Shown piece after piece: positions 19,457 to 28,573 of a stretch of 35,745 bases of DNA (its first letter is position 1; each line of letters starts with the position of its first letter). The stretch comes from Hellea sp. (GTDB taxonomy: Bacteria > Pseudomonadota > Alphaproteobacteria > Caulobacterales > Maricaulaceae), in contig JAHDGM010000004.1 in NCBI GenBank assembly GCA_020627655.1, forward strand, positions 1 through 35,745, in the 5' to 3' direction. Under the pieces are notes generated by a model. That model worked only from the letters and a program-made list of their open reading frames with translations, ran no database searches and was not told the origin of the DNA. Both the position numbers and the translations under genes were made by a program.

Positions 19457-20281
19457 ATGACGGACACAATTAATTATCAGACACCAAAACCACAATTCGA
19501 TGTTGGGCGCGTTATCAATAGAACTTTTGGAGCAATCAAGAATAATTTTGGCAGCTTCTTTTTAGCTTCTCTGATTATCATGGGGTTGCCCATGTTTTTG
19601 ATTGGCTTGATGCCGTTAATTATGATGCCTGGTGGAATGTTTGATGGAGATACGATTAATGAAGGTTTCATGGCAGGTTACTTAACCGTGATGTTTTTGA
19701 CATTAATTGTTACGATGGTCGGAAGTATTATAGTTCAAGGCGCGTTGATTTTCGGAGCAGTTACGGATTTTAATGGTAAAAAAGCGCCTTTCAAGGAATG
19801 CATGTCAGTAGCTTTACGGTATTTTTTTCCACTTTTAGGCTTGGGCATATTAGTTGGATTGGGAACAATGTTAGGGATGTTGCTTCTTATAATTCCGGGG
19901 ATAATCCTAGCCTTAGGCTGGTCAATAGCCGCGCCGGTGTTGAGTCTTGAGGGCCAGGGCATAACAGACTCTATTTCGCGTAGCTGGGAGTTGACAAAGG
20001 GTTATAAACGCTGGCTTCTTTTACTTTTTATCATATTAATTTTTCTCAGTGCTATTATAGGGGCGCTTGCCAGTGTCTTCGTTCTCCTGGCTGGTGATCC
20101 GACAACTGTTATGTTGGAAGGGGGCTCTCCGACTTATTATATTTTGAATTCCTTGTTTACGGCCTTGTCACAAGCCATGACCACAATGATCAGTGCTACC
20201 GGCATCGCAGCAATTTATTATGAATTGCGTCAGATTAAAGAAGGAATCGGTGCGGAAAACCTTGCGGAAGTCTTTGATTAA
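19457..20281 (+). CDS. Polytopic membrane protein (GPDPase-membrane/DUF975-like)
   Basis: A 274-residue protein with about six hydrophobic helices and a short charged N-terminus (FDVGRVINRTFGAIKNNFGSF). The segment GIILALGWSIAAPVLSLEGQGITDSISRSWELTKGYKRW resembles the membrane domain attached to some glycerophosphodiester phosphodiesterases and DUF975-type proteins. No catalytic domain is attached, so no enzymatic activity is implied. It follows the RDD gene after 107 bases without visible terminator, with AGGGGG before the ATG, so it may be transcribed with the MoxR cluster. The exact family is uncertain. Confidence 0.65.
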   Translation: MTDTINYQTPKPQFDVGRVINRTFGAIKNNFGSFFLASLIIMGLPMFLIGLMPLIMMPGGMFDGDTINEGFMAGYLTVMFLTLIVTMVGSIIVQGALIFGAVTDFNGKKAPFKECMSVALRYFFPLLGLGILVGLGTMLGMLLLIIPGIILALGWSIAAPVLSLEGQGITDSISRSWELTKGYKRWLLLLFIILIFLSAIIGALASVFVLLAGDPTTVMLEGGSPTYYILNSLFTALSQAMTTMISATGIAAIYYELRQIKEGIGAENLAEVFD

Positions 20282-20350
20282 GCTCCTATAGTCATTAGCT
20301 GACAGGATTTCGTCTATAGAATTATAGCGTTAGCTGCGATAAGCAGGGCT

Positions 20351-21244
20351 ATGCGTTTGCGTCATATTGAAATTTTTCATGCGGTATATTTGTCTGGATC
20401 GGTCAGTGGTGCCGCGCGTTCGCTAAATGTATCGCAGCCAACCGTCAGTAAAGTTTTGCGGCATGCTGAAGATCAATTAGGGTTTTCTCTTTTTCATAGA
20501 GAACGTGGTCGTCTTTTTCCTACGGAAAAGGGAGAGTTGCTATTCAAGCAGATATTGCCGGTTTTTGAGCAGCTCAACGAGCTTAGAAATTACGCGACTA
20601 TGTTGAAGTCAACAGGGATGGGCCGCCTTAGAATTGCCATGACGCCTGCATTCAGTTTGCAGGCTGTGCCAAAAGCGTTGGCAAAGTTTACTAAACTGCA
20701 TCCAGATATACCTGTGGAGATTGAGACACAACACGCGGCCGAAGTTTCAAAGCTTATTCTAAATAATACTATCGATATTGGGATTGTGTTTGAAGCTATA
20801 GCGGCTCCTGGTATCCAAATTCACAGAATAGGGGAAACGGAATTTGTTTGCGTGTCTCCGGCAAAACATAAAGTTACTGCAGATATATTAGACTTAAACG
20901 ATTTAAGAGATATGCCGCTGATCCAGCTCAACGCAAAAAGCCCATTGGGCCAAATGTTGAGTAATAAACTTAGAAATTTTGATTTGGGTTCAGCAGGTAG
21001 TTCCATCGTAGCCGAAACTTATCACTTGGCAAAGCGGCTGGTTGAGCAGGGTGCAGGTATAGCAGTGATAGACAAAATTACGGCGTTTTCCGGTGGTAAA
21101 GCCGGTTTGAGGTTTCATGAGGTGAAGGGCTTGGGTCCTATCCGTGTTGATCTTGTGAGCCGGGCAGATGATCCTGTTATTTCATATAAGAAAGACTTTG
21201 CCGAACTCCTTCAGGCTGAAATATCCGCATTACATTCAAGATAA
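20351..21244 (+). CDS. LysR family transcriptional regulator
   Basis: A 297-residue LysR protein. The winged helix-turn-helix is at residues 1-60 (FHAVYLSGSVSGAARSLNVSQPTVSKVLRHAEDQLGFSLFHR), followed by a periplasmic-binding-protein-like effector domain from about residue 90. It lies immediately upstream of, and on the same strand as, the TonB receptor and D-amino-acid genes. A strong palindrome suited to LysR binding lies just after its stop. I infer that it controls that locus, with a D-amino acid or peptide as the likely effector. The co-directional rather than divergent placement is less common for LysR regulators. Confidence 0.93.
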   Translation: MRLRHIEIFHAVYLSGSVSGAARSLNVSQPTVSKVLRHAEDQLGFSLFHRERGRLFPTEKGELLFKQILPVFEQLNELRNYATMLKSTGMGRLRIAMTPAFSLQAVPKALAKFTKLHPDIPVEIETQHAAEVSKLILNNTIDIGIVFEAIAAPGIQIHRIGETEFVCVSPAKHKVTADILDLNDLRDMPLIQLNAKSPLGQMLSNKLRNFDLGSAGSSIVAETYHLAKRLVEQGAGIAVIDKITAFSGGKAGLRFHEVKGLGPIRVDLVSRADDPVISYKKDFAELLQAEISALHSR

Positions 21245-21268
21245 AATAATTTGTCCCTGTGTTGCTTT

Positions 21269-21287
21269 GTATAGCTATTAGCTATAC
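21269..21287. promoter_or_regulatory. Palindromic operator candidate before the TonB receptor
   Basis: GTATAGCT-ATT-AGCTATAC is a perfect inverted repeat with a 3-base centre and contains the T-N11-A pattern typical of LysR sites. It sits 77 bases before the receptor ATG and 25 bases after the LysR stop. A second small hairpin, GCCCA-N5-TGGGC (21328-21342), lies in the leader. Confidence 0.55.
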
Positions 21288-21363
21288 CTTGGCAATATAT
21301 ATGAATTTGATTTTATATAAGATTCACGCCCAAATAATGGGCAGAACTTCAAAGGGGAGAGAA

Positions 21364-24300
21364 ATGAAGCAACGGCATTTAATTCAAGCGCTTATGGCAT
21401 CAACGGTTATTGCGGGATGGTCGAGCGCTGCTTTGGCGCAAAGTTCAGCAGACACACAGGAAGACGAAATTATTGTTGTGGGTACCCACATTCAAGGGGC
21501 CAAGATTACTGAAACACTTCCCGTTACAGTCATTGACAGTACTGATATTCAAGCGACGGGTGATCTGACTTTTGAAGAGCTACTTGGAAATATCCCTCAG
21601 GCAGGTGAACTTGCCTTTAACTCGGACCGGGAACTATCAAATGATGCGAGGGGTGACATCGCATCGCTTAACTTACGGACTCTTGGCGCTGACACTTCCC
21701 TGGTTCTGGTCAATGGGCGACGTATTGTTTCTCATGCGCAAACTCAGACATTTAATGGTGTTCCGATACAGTTCACGAATATGAACGCGATCCCGACAAG
21801 TGGTCTTGGCAGAATTGAAGTATTACGGGATGGTGCATCCGCGATTTATGGATCGGATGCTGTGGCAGGTGTGTTAAACGCCGTAATACGGGATGATTAT
21901 GATGGCCTCAAACTTAATGGCCGCTATGGCTTCTCTGAGGGGACAGATTTAAGTGAAATTCTTGTTCGAGCTCATGGTGGAGGAGAGAGCAAAACTGGCG
22001 AAACCCGATATTCTGCATCTGTAGGGTACTTTGATCGTACGGGTTTGGATGCAAATGAACGCAGTTACTCTTTTGATGGTGATAAAAGGGCGCTTTTAGA
22101 CCCTGATGATCCGTTCTTTGGAAACATCCGTCTTAGAAATGATTCTAGTTTCGGCCTATATGGAGAATTCCGTGTTGGTACACCGGATACGAGTAGTGAC
22201 TTTATTCGCGGTCGCAGAGTGCGTCTTGCTGATGGTACAAGCCTAACCACAAGCAGCGGGCAATTCCATATTCAGCCGACGAGTATTTATGGCGGCACAA
22301 GCCAGGCCGGTTATCTGTTTAATCCTGATTTAGGCTTGGAAATTGATGATGGTTCTTCGACTTCTAGTGCCAATAACATAGATGGTCCAAACGGGTTTGC
22401 TATTAACCCGCTTCGTTACAACATGAATGAGTTTAGAAAGCTCACGCCTGATACCAAGCGTTGGAATTTTAGCTTTGCCGCTTCCCATGACGTCAGCGAA
22501 GATGTCGAGGCATTTGGTGACTTCATTTATTACAATTCTGATTCTTCGAAGTTCTTTGGCCCGCCGCTCATAAGTACATCAAATAACTTTACCATACCGG
22601 CTAATTATTACTGGAATCCATTTGGCCCGACAACTTTGCCGGATGGATCGCCAAACCCGAACCGCATCCAGGGTATTGATGCACCGGATGAAGGTTATGA
22701 TGTGCAAATTCGGCGAACACGATTTATTGATCTAGGGCCGCGTCTTATTGATGTTAAGCAGGATCAGTGGCGAGGTTTGTTCGGCCTTAGGGGGCAAAGT
22801 AGCAATTGGGATTGGGAAACCGCGCTTGGATATTCAGAATCAGAATCTGAAGATGTGGGGTTATTAGTCAGTCGATCTCTATTACACGCTGAATTATCCA
22901 GAACCGACCCTGGTGCTTATAATGTTTTCTCAGGCAATACGGGTAACGGAAATAGCGGTGAGAGATTTGGCGTTGATGTAACTCGGAAAAGTAAAAATTC
23001 ACTTTTAACACTTGATGCACGTGTATCTCGCCCTGACTTGCTGACCTTGTTTGGAAATGATGTCGGAACAGCTATTGGTGTAGAGTACCGTAAAGAAACA
23101 ATTGATGATGACCGGGATTCTCGGCTTGATGGATCAATGGGCTTTACTAATCCGATTACAGGGCAAGTATTTGACAGTGACATTGCTGGCGTAAGTGCTA
23201 CGCCAGACGTTGAGGCTTCCCGGGGTGTCTTTTCAGCTTATGCTGAGGCAATCGTTCCGATTGTTCAGGATAAGCCAATGATGAAATCTTTGGAATTCCA
23301 GCTTGCGGCCCGATATGAAAATTATTCCGATGTTGACGGCGATGTTCTTAAGCCAAGAATTGCAGGCAGTTGGTTTATCAATGATGATTTTCAGCTTCGC
23401 GGAGCATGGTCGCAAGGGTTCAGAGCACCTAACCTGATTCAGGTTAATCAGCCTTTCGTGGAACGGTTTACCAATAGTCAGATTGATTATTCGGCCTGTA
23501 CATTTTACAATGAATGTGGTGGTGATGCAGTGATCGCGAGAACCGCTGGTAACCCGGATTTACAGCCCGAAACCAGTGATAACTTATCATTTGGTGCCAC
23601 TTATCAGCCTTCCTTTATTGATGGTTTGACGCTAACAGCTGACTATTGGGACATTCAGTTGGATGATAGCGTCGGGGTAGTCGGAAGACGTAACCATATT
23701 GCCTTAGACGAATATCTCCGGCGTACTCAAGGCACATCTAATGCAGCCGTCGTCAGAGATGATCCTACAGCTGAACAGATTGCTGCCGCTGATGCTTATA
23801 ATATGGCCAACGGAACAAATATTGCTGCCTTTGGCACTATCCGTTTTGTAAATGATCAGTTCCTAAATTTGGCCAAAAGAGAAGTTTCAGGCTTGGACTT
23901 TGGCGGCGAATATAGATTTGACACGAGTAATATGGGCGATTTTCGGATCAAGGCTAATGTTGCTCATCTGTTAAAGTATGATCAATTGGCATCAGACTTG
24001 TTAGCACCTTTAACAGCAGATCCTATTTCCAGTACTGGAGCGAATAATGATGGGGCCGCATTTTTAGATCCAGAATCTGTTGGTGATTTGATCAGAGTGG
24101 AATCTCGTCCTAAATGGCGATATAATGCTTCAATCCGGTGGGATATGGATCAATTCCGTATGGGTGCTACTCTTAGTTACGTGGGAAGCGTTTTTGATCC
24201 GGATGTAACTGCGACTAATGCAGATGGCGATACTATCAATTTCCCAATTGATAGTTTCACGCGTGTGGGTCTTTATGGTCAATATGCCTTTGATGAAGGA

Positions 24301-24447
24301 ACACTTGACGGTTCCGTAGTTAAAGTAGGGGTTCGAAATATTTTCGATGAAGATCCGCCCTTGTTTGATAACTCGGCCGGATATAGCTCCTCCTTGCACT
24401 CCAATAGAGGCCGTTACTGGTACTTTGACGTAAGTAAGAAGTTTTAG
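21364..24447 (+). CDS. TonB-dependent outer-membrane receptor
   Basis: A 1027-residue receptor. I chose the ATG at 21364, preceded by GGGGAG, because it starts a clean signal peptide (MKQRHLIQALMASTVIAGW to ALAQ, about 25 residues). The frame is open 35 codons further upstream, but that stretch covers the promoter palindrome. A TonB-box-like DEIIVVG follows the signal. The plug domain shows LNLRTLGADTSLVLVNGRR and IEVLRDGASAIYGSDAVAGVLNAV, and the C-terminal barrel ends in aromatic YWYFDVSKKF with terminal Phe. Context (D-amino-acid oxidoreductase, carboxypeptidase, deacylase and symporter downstream) suggests that it imports peptides rather than iron chelates. Confidence 0.93.
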   Translation: MKQRHLIQALMASTVIAGWSSAALAQSSADTQEDEIIVVGTHIQGAKITETLPVTVIDSTDIQATGDLTFEELLGNIPQAGELAFNSDRELSNDARGDIASLNLRTLGADTSLVLVNGRRIVSHAQTQTFNGVPIQFTNMNAIPTSGLGRIEVLRDGASAIYGSDAVAGVLNAVIRDDYDGLKLNGRYGFSEGTDLSEILVRAHGGGESKTGETRYSASVGYFDRTGLDANERSYSFDGDKRALLDPDDPFFGNIRLRNDSSFGLYGEFRVGTPDTSSDFIRGRRVRLADGTSLTTSSGQFHIQPTSIYGGTSQAGYLFNPDLGLEIDDGSSTSSANNIDGPNGFAINPLRYNMNEFRKLTPDTKRWNFSFAASHDVSEDVEAFGDFIYYNSDSSKFFGPPLISTSNNFTIPANYYWNPFGPTTLPDGSPNPNRIQGIDAPDEGYDVQIRRTRFIDLGPRLIDVKQDQWRGLFGLRGQSSNWDWETALGYSESESEDVGLLVSRSLLHAELSRTDPGAYNVFSGNTGNGNSGERFGVDVTRKSKNSLLTLDARVSRPDLLTLFGNDVGTAIGVEYRKETIDDDRDSRLDGSMGFTNPITGQVFDSDIAGVSATPDVEASRGVFSAYAEAIVPIVQDKPMMKSLEFQLAARYENYSDVDGDVLKPRIAGSWFINDDFQLRGAWSQGFRAPNLIQVNQPFVERFTNSQIDYSACTFYNECGGDAVIARTAGNPDLQPETSDNLSFGATYQPSFIDGLTLTADYWDIQLDDSVGVVGRRNHIALDEYLRRTQGTSNAAVVRDDPTAEQIAAADAYNMANGTNIAAFGTIRFVNDQFLNLAKREVSGLDFGGEYRFDTSNMGDFRIKANVAHLLKYDQLASDLLAPLTADPISSTGANNDGAAFLDPESVGDLIRVESRPKWRYNASIRWDMDQFRMGATLSYVGSVFDPDVTATNADGDTINFPIDSFTRVGLYGQYAFDEGTLDGSVVKVGVRNIFDEDPPLFDNSAGYSSSLHSNRGRYWYFDVSKKF

Positions 24448-24456
24448 AAAAACTAC

Positions 24457-24513
24457 CTTGGGCAGTTAATGCCCAAGCATAATTCTTATCAACCGCTTGT
24501 ATATGCAAGCGGT
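24457..24513 (+). promoter_or_regulatory. Two tandem hairpins between receptor and dadA-like gene
   Basis: CTTGGGCA-GTTAA-TGCCCAAG (24457-24477) and ACCGCTTG-N6-CAAGCGGT (24492-24513) are perfect stems in the 104-base gap. Neither is followed by a T-run, so they look more like mRNA-protecting or processing structures than terminators. They would let the receptor be made in excess of the enzymes. Confidence 0.55.
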
Positions 24514-24551
24514 CTAGGAGCACTCACCCCAAATATGAGAATCTAAGTCTA

Positions 24552-25760
24552 ATGAAAATCTGTGTTTTAGGTGCCGGAGTGATAGGGGTTACGACCGCCT
24601 ATTGGCTTGCGCGGGCCGGACACGTTGTAACTCTTATAGACAAAAACTCGGGACCCGCAGGCGGAGCCAGCAAAGCAAATGGGGCACAGCTGTCATATTC
24701 TTATGTCGAACCACTGCCATCTCCCGCGACTTTGACCAAAATTCCAAACTACTTTCTGGGTATGGATCCAGGAGTGAAGTTTGGTCTGACGGCTAGTCCT
24801 CATTATTGGGCCTGGGCGTTGAAATTTTTATCTAATTGCCGGAAACCTAAGTTTGAATCGAATTTTGAAACACGCTTGGGTTTGGCAAGGCGCAGCCGCG
24901 AAATCATTGCTAAAATAGAAGCAGAGCTGCCCAAGGGTGCCTTGAAACGCACCGGGTATGGTAAACTCGTACTGGTAGATTCCCACCAAGCTTGGGAAAG
25001 CTTGCAATTATCAAAAAATGAAAAAGCTAGATTTGGGTTTAATTCAGAGATATTGAACCGGGAACAATGCTTTGAACTGGTTCCGGCATTGAAACACCGG
25101 AAGGAAAGTTTTTTTGGCGGTGTGTATAATCCAGATGATGAAGCTTTGGATACACAGACTTACTGCCGCGCTTTGCTGCAGGTAAATGGTAAGAATAGCG
25201 GTCCTTATGCGATATATGGCGAGGACTTTAAAGAAATTGAAATTGACAATAACAGAATAAAGGCGGTTGTGACTCAAAATAACCGCTATGACTGTGATGC
25301 CGTCATTGCATGCCTTGGTGGAGATACCAATCATGTCCTTGGCCGTTACATAAGGGCCATTCCGGTCCACCCTGTACAAGGATACAGCCTAACAATGCCT
25401 GCGACTAAGGATACGCCTGTTTGCAGTATTACAGACATGACCCATAAGTTCGTAGTCGCGAGTTTAGGTGATAAAGTACGGATCGCCGGTTTTATGGATG
25501 CAAACCTTAGTGAAAAACGTTCAAAAGCTCGGGCTCAGGAATTGTTAGAGATTTCTCGCCGCATGTGGCCCACTATAGCCGATTATAGTGCCCCGGAATA
25601 TTGGACAGGACAACGCCCTATGACACCGTCTGGTACGCCCGTTATAGGTGAGAGTAAAACTCGAGGGTTATATATTAATGCAGGGCATGGATCTTTAGGC
25701 TATACATTGGCCGCGGGGAGCGCGGCTGAAATATTGGATCTTGTTGGTCCAGCGACATAA
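24552..25760 (+). CDS. D-amino acid dehydrogenase (DadA-like FAD oxidoreductase)
   Basis: A 402-residue FAD-dependent oxidoreductase of the DAO/DadA family. The N-terminal dinucleotide-binding motif is LGAGVIGVTTAYWLARAGHVVTLID (residues 4-28), followed by GGASKANGAQLSYSYVEPLPSP, characteristic of DadA. The C-terminal FAD contact region is GLYINAGHGSLGYTLAAGSAAEI. Such enzymes oxidise D-amino acids to 2-oxo acids at the cytoplasmic membrane, passing electrons to the respiratory chain. There is no signal peptide, so the active site is cytoplasmic. It stands 17 bases before the carboxypeptidase gene and is part of the D-amino-acid locus. Substrate preference cannot be read from sequence; D-Glu, D-Asp or D-Ala are plausible from context. 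Confidence 0.85.
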   Translation: MKICVLGAGVIGVTTAYWLARAGHVVTLIDKNSGPAGGASKANGAQLSYSYVEPLPSPATLTKIPNYFLGMDPGVKFGLTASPHYWAWALKFLSNCRKPKFESNFETRLGLARRSREIIAKIEAELPKGALKRTGYGKLVLVDSHQAWESLQLSKNEKARFGFNSEILNREQCFELVPALKHRKESFFGGVYNPDDEALDTQTYCRALLQVNGKNSGPYAIYGEDFKEIEIDNNRIKAVVTQNNRYDCDAVIACLGGDTNHVLGRYIRAIPVHPVQGYSLTMPATKDTPVCSITDMTHKFVVASLGDKVRIAGFMDANLSEKRSKARAQELLEISRRMWPTIADYSAPEYWTGQRPMTPSGTPVIGESKTRGLYINAGHGSLGYTLAAGSAAEILDLVGPAT

Positions 25761-25777
25761 AGACAGGTGAGGATAAA

Positions 25778-27010
25778 ATGACTAGGCGATTGGTATCTAT
25801 AAAAATAGTTTCTGTGTTGATGCTCGCATCCTGCAGCACGACGCAAATGGCAACAGTTAAGAGGCTTGATCGCGTTAGCTCGAAACCAGTTTGTGCGACG
25901 GAACTGGCCGAAATAAGAGATGATCATGAGACAGCGCGAGTGAGCGCGTGCAAGGTTATATCCGACGATTATTTTCAAATAACAATCAGACCGGAAAAGG
26001 CAACTGATCCAAAGGGTGATCCTATTAATAATAGTGCGTGGTATGGTTTTCGGATTGATCCGCTCCAAAAAGACACGCTCAAAGTCCGGCTTAAATATGA
26101 AAACGGAAAACATAGATATCATCCAAAGATCAGTTATGATGGAACCAATTGGGAGTTCTTATCTGAAAGTCAGATTGCCAAAATAAATGAAAATGAGGTT
26201 CAGTTGAATTTCCCTAAAGTCAAAGCCCCATTCTTCATTTCGGGGCAGGAAATTTTCACCCCTACCGCGCATAATAAATGGACAGTCTCAAAAGCTAAAT
26301 CTCCTGATGTTTCAATGTCGAAAATCGGGGAATCGCGAGAAGGGCGTCCAATATACATGCTTGAAGTACAAACTGAGCCTGACAAGAAAAAACCTTATGT
26401 TGTTTGGATTGGTCGCCAACATCCACCAGAAGTTACGGGAGCGCTTGCTCTAATTCCGTTTACTGAAACCGTGCTGGATAACAGTGAGTTGTCAAAGGAG
26501 TTTTTGAAAAATTTCAATGCCCTGATTATTCCTATGATCAATCCTGACGGTGTCATAAACGGAAACTGGCGATTTAATATGGACGGTACGGATCTCAACC
26601 GAGATTGGGGGCCTTTTTCGCAGCCCGAAACTCAAGCCGTAAGGGATGCGTTTAAAAGATTTGAAACAGGTAAAGATGATATAGCTTTCTTCCTCGACTT
26701 TCATTCCACTTGGCGTAATCTTTTATACACTCAGGCCGATGATGAACCCACAAGTCCGCCAATGTTTGCGCGCGATTGGCTAAAGGCTGTTGATGATCGG
26801 CTGGATGATGATGTCTACCCATTTACGCGTGAAGCCCGACATAACTCTGGAAAGCCGATATCGAAAAATTATATGTATGACACTTACGGTATTTCCGCGA
26901 TTACTTATGAAGTTGGCGATGCTACGCCCCGCAGCGCTATTGATTTATCTGCTAGTGTGTTTGCGCAGGAAATGATGAAGCTTCTTTTGAAACATGAGGC
27001 CGATAAGTGA
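25778..27010 (+). CDS. M14 zinc carboxypeptidase lipoprotein (M14D, cytosolic-carboxypeptidase-like)
   Basis: A 410-residue lipoprotein (lipobox LASC, Cys19, then Ser, so probably outer-membrane facing the periplasm). An N-terminal beta-sandwich-like domain (AWYGFRIDP... KISYDGTNW, about residues 75-135) precedes the catalytic domain, as in cytosolic carboxypeptidases. Zinc ligands are H215 and E218 (RQHPPE) and H309 (DFHSTW), and the catalytic Glu is E378 (TYEVGD). NPDGVINGNWR and DLNRDW match the M14D subfamily closely. Eukaryotic M14D enzymes remove Glu residues from polyglutamate tails; an acidic preference here is inference. It overlaps the next start by GTGA, so it is translationally coupled to the deacylase. 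Confidence 0.85.
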   Translation: MTRRLVSIKIVSVLMLASCSTTQMATVKRLDRVSSKPVCATELAEIRDDHETARVSACKVISDDYFQITIRPEKATDPKGDPINNSAWYGFRIDPLQKDTLKVRLKYENGKHRYHPKISYDGTNWEFLSESQIAKINENEVQLNFPKVKAPFFISGQEIFTPTAHNKWTVSKAKSPDVSMSKIGESREGRPIYMLEVQTEPDKKKPYVVWIGRQHPPEVTGALALIPFTETVLDNSELSKEFLKNFNALIIPMINPDGVINGNWRFNMDGTDLNRDWGPFSQPETQAVRDAFKRFETGKDDIAFFLDFHSTWRNLLYTQADDEPTSPPMFARDWLKAVDDRLDDDVYPFTREARHNSGKPISKNYMYDTYGISAITYEVGDATPRSAIDLSASVFAQEMMKLLLKHEADK

Positions 27011-28557
27011 AGCGCTTAGTTTTACTTACATCGCTGATATTGCTGTCAGCGTGCCAATCAAAAACTCAGGCAGACATACTGATTACTAACGGGCAGGTTT
27101 TTGTCGGTGACAACAGTGCAGCACAGTCACTCGTGGTTGCTATCAAAGACGATAAAATTGTTTATGTAGGTCGTAATGCTAAAGCTGTAAAATCCATTGA
27201 GACTATTGACGCATCGGGTCTTTATGTTTTGCCGGGTTTTATTGACCCGCACACTCATAGCCTTAGCGACCTTACGGACGAAGATAAAGATAAGCGCGCC
27301 AATTGGAATTATCAGTTTCAAGGTGTTACGACAGTTATCAATGGTAATGATGGCTTCGGTGACCCTGATATTTCCAAGATTGTTGAAGGCTTGTCGCGTA
27401 AGGGGTTCGGAACAAACACGGCATTATTTATAGGACATGGCGCTTTGCGTAAATCTGTTATGGGGGGTGAAAAGCGCGCCCCAACTGCTGATGAAATGCA
27501 GGAAATGCGCGATAGTATCAAGAGGGGTATGGAAGCAGGTGCCCTGGGTTTGTCGACGGGGTTGTTTTACGCGCCTGGAAGTTTTTCTAATACGGATGAA
27601 GTCATTTCACTAGCTCAGGAAACCGCGGATCATGGCGGTGTTTATGATAGTCACATTCGTGATGAGGCGACTTATAATATTGGTCTCGAAGCAGCCGTAG
27701 ACGAGGTTATAGATATTGCCCGAGCTACGGGTATTCATACCAATATCAGCCATATCAAAGCACTTGGCGTAGATGTCTGGGGTAAAAGTAATCCTGTGAT
27801 TGATAAAATTGAAAAAGCCCAAGCGGAAGGGCTTTCCATTTCAGCCGATCAATATCCCTGGCGGGCCTCAGGTACGCGAATATCCAATGCTCTGCTACCT
27901 CGTTGGGTAAAAGCCGGTTCTGAGGCTGAATATCTAGCCCGCCTTGAGGATGTGTCACTAGCTGCAAAGATAAAATCAGAAACCACTGAAAATTTACGGA
28001 AACGCGGAGGGCCATCGGCTGTTTTAATTACGCAGGATAAATTTGATTGGCAAAACAAGACACTTGGAGAGATAGCAGAAGAAAATGGCGTGTCGCCTGT
28101 CGATATGGCTATAGAAATAGCCCGCCAAGGTGATGCCCGAATTGCGTCTTTTAACATGAATAATGAGGATATTGAAAATTTCATGAGCCAGGAATGGGTG
28201 ATGACTAGCTCTGATGGCAGCACCGGACATCCAAGGAAATTTGCCAGTTACCCCAGGAAATATACTGAATATGTTCAAAAGAAGCAGATCATGCCCGTTG
28301 AAACATTTTTTTACCGCAGTAGCGGCCTAGTTGCGGATATTTTCGGAATATGTGACCGGGGATACCTGAAGGAGGGTTACAAGGCCGACATTGCCATTAT
28401 TGATCCAGAGGGCTTTCAGGCGAATGCTGACTTTCAAAATCCTGATGTTTTATCTAGCGGCGTGTCTTATCTTTTCGTGAATGGTATACAGGTTATTCAT
28501 AACAGTCAGCCTCAGGAATATCTGCCGGGTGAATTTGTAAAGCGTTGTAAATCATAA
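27007..28557 (+). CDS. N-acyl-D-amino-acid deacylase-type amidohydrolase lipoprotein
   Basis: A 516-residue amidohydrolase starting at a GTG that overlaps the previous stop. The N-terminus is a lipoprotein signal (lipobox LSAC, Cys16, then Gln). Metal-site features are PHTH (H82, H84), SHIRDEA (H216), ISHIKALG (H249) and TSSDGSTGHPRKF (D403), all typical of D-aminoacylases and N-acyl-D-Asp/Glu deacylases. The family GNCG motif, whose Cys bridges zinc, reads GNDG here (D115). The usual D-aminoacylase is cytoplasmic; a lipid-anchored one implies that the acyl group is removed in the periplasm. Possible substrates are N-acyl-D-residues or muramyl-type peptides. It may instead be a dipeptidase-like variant. 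Confidence 0.82.
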   Translation: MKRLVLLTSLILLSACQSKTQADILITNGQVFVGDNSAAQSLVVAIKDDKIVYVGRNAKAVKSIETIDASGLYVLPGFIDPHTHSLSDLTDEDKDKRANWNYQFQGVTTVINGNDGFGDPDISKIVEGLSRKGFGTNTALFIGHGALRKSVMGGEKRAPTADEMQEMRDSIKRGMEAGALGLSTGLFYAPGSFSNTDEVISLAQETADHGGVYDSHIRDEATYNIGLEAAVDEVIDIARATGIHTNISHIKALGVDVWGKSNPVIDKIEKAQAEGLSISADQYPWRASGTRISNALLPRWVKAGSEAEYLARLEDVSLAAKIKSETTENLRKRGGPSAVLITQDKFDWQNKTLGEIAEENGVSPVDMAIEIARQGDARIASFNMNNEDIENFMSQEWVMTSSDGSTGHPRKFASYPRKYTEYVQKKQIMPVETFFYRSSGLVADIFGICDRGYLKEGYKADIAIIDPEGFQANADFQNPDVLSSGVSYLFVNGIQVIHNSQPQEYLPGEFVKRCKS

Positions 28558-28573
28558 AGCTAAGGCAAGAGAC

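Noticed and set aside
21259-21363. 35-codon upstream extension of the TonB receptor
   Set aside because: It covers the operator palindrome; a clean signal peptide with GGGGAG begins at 21364.
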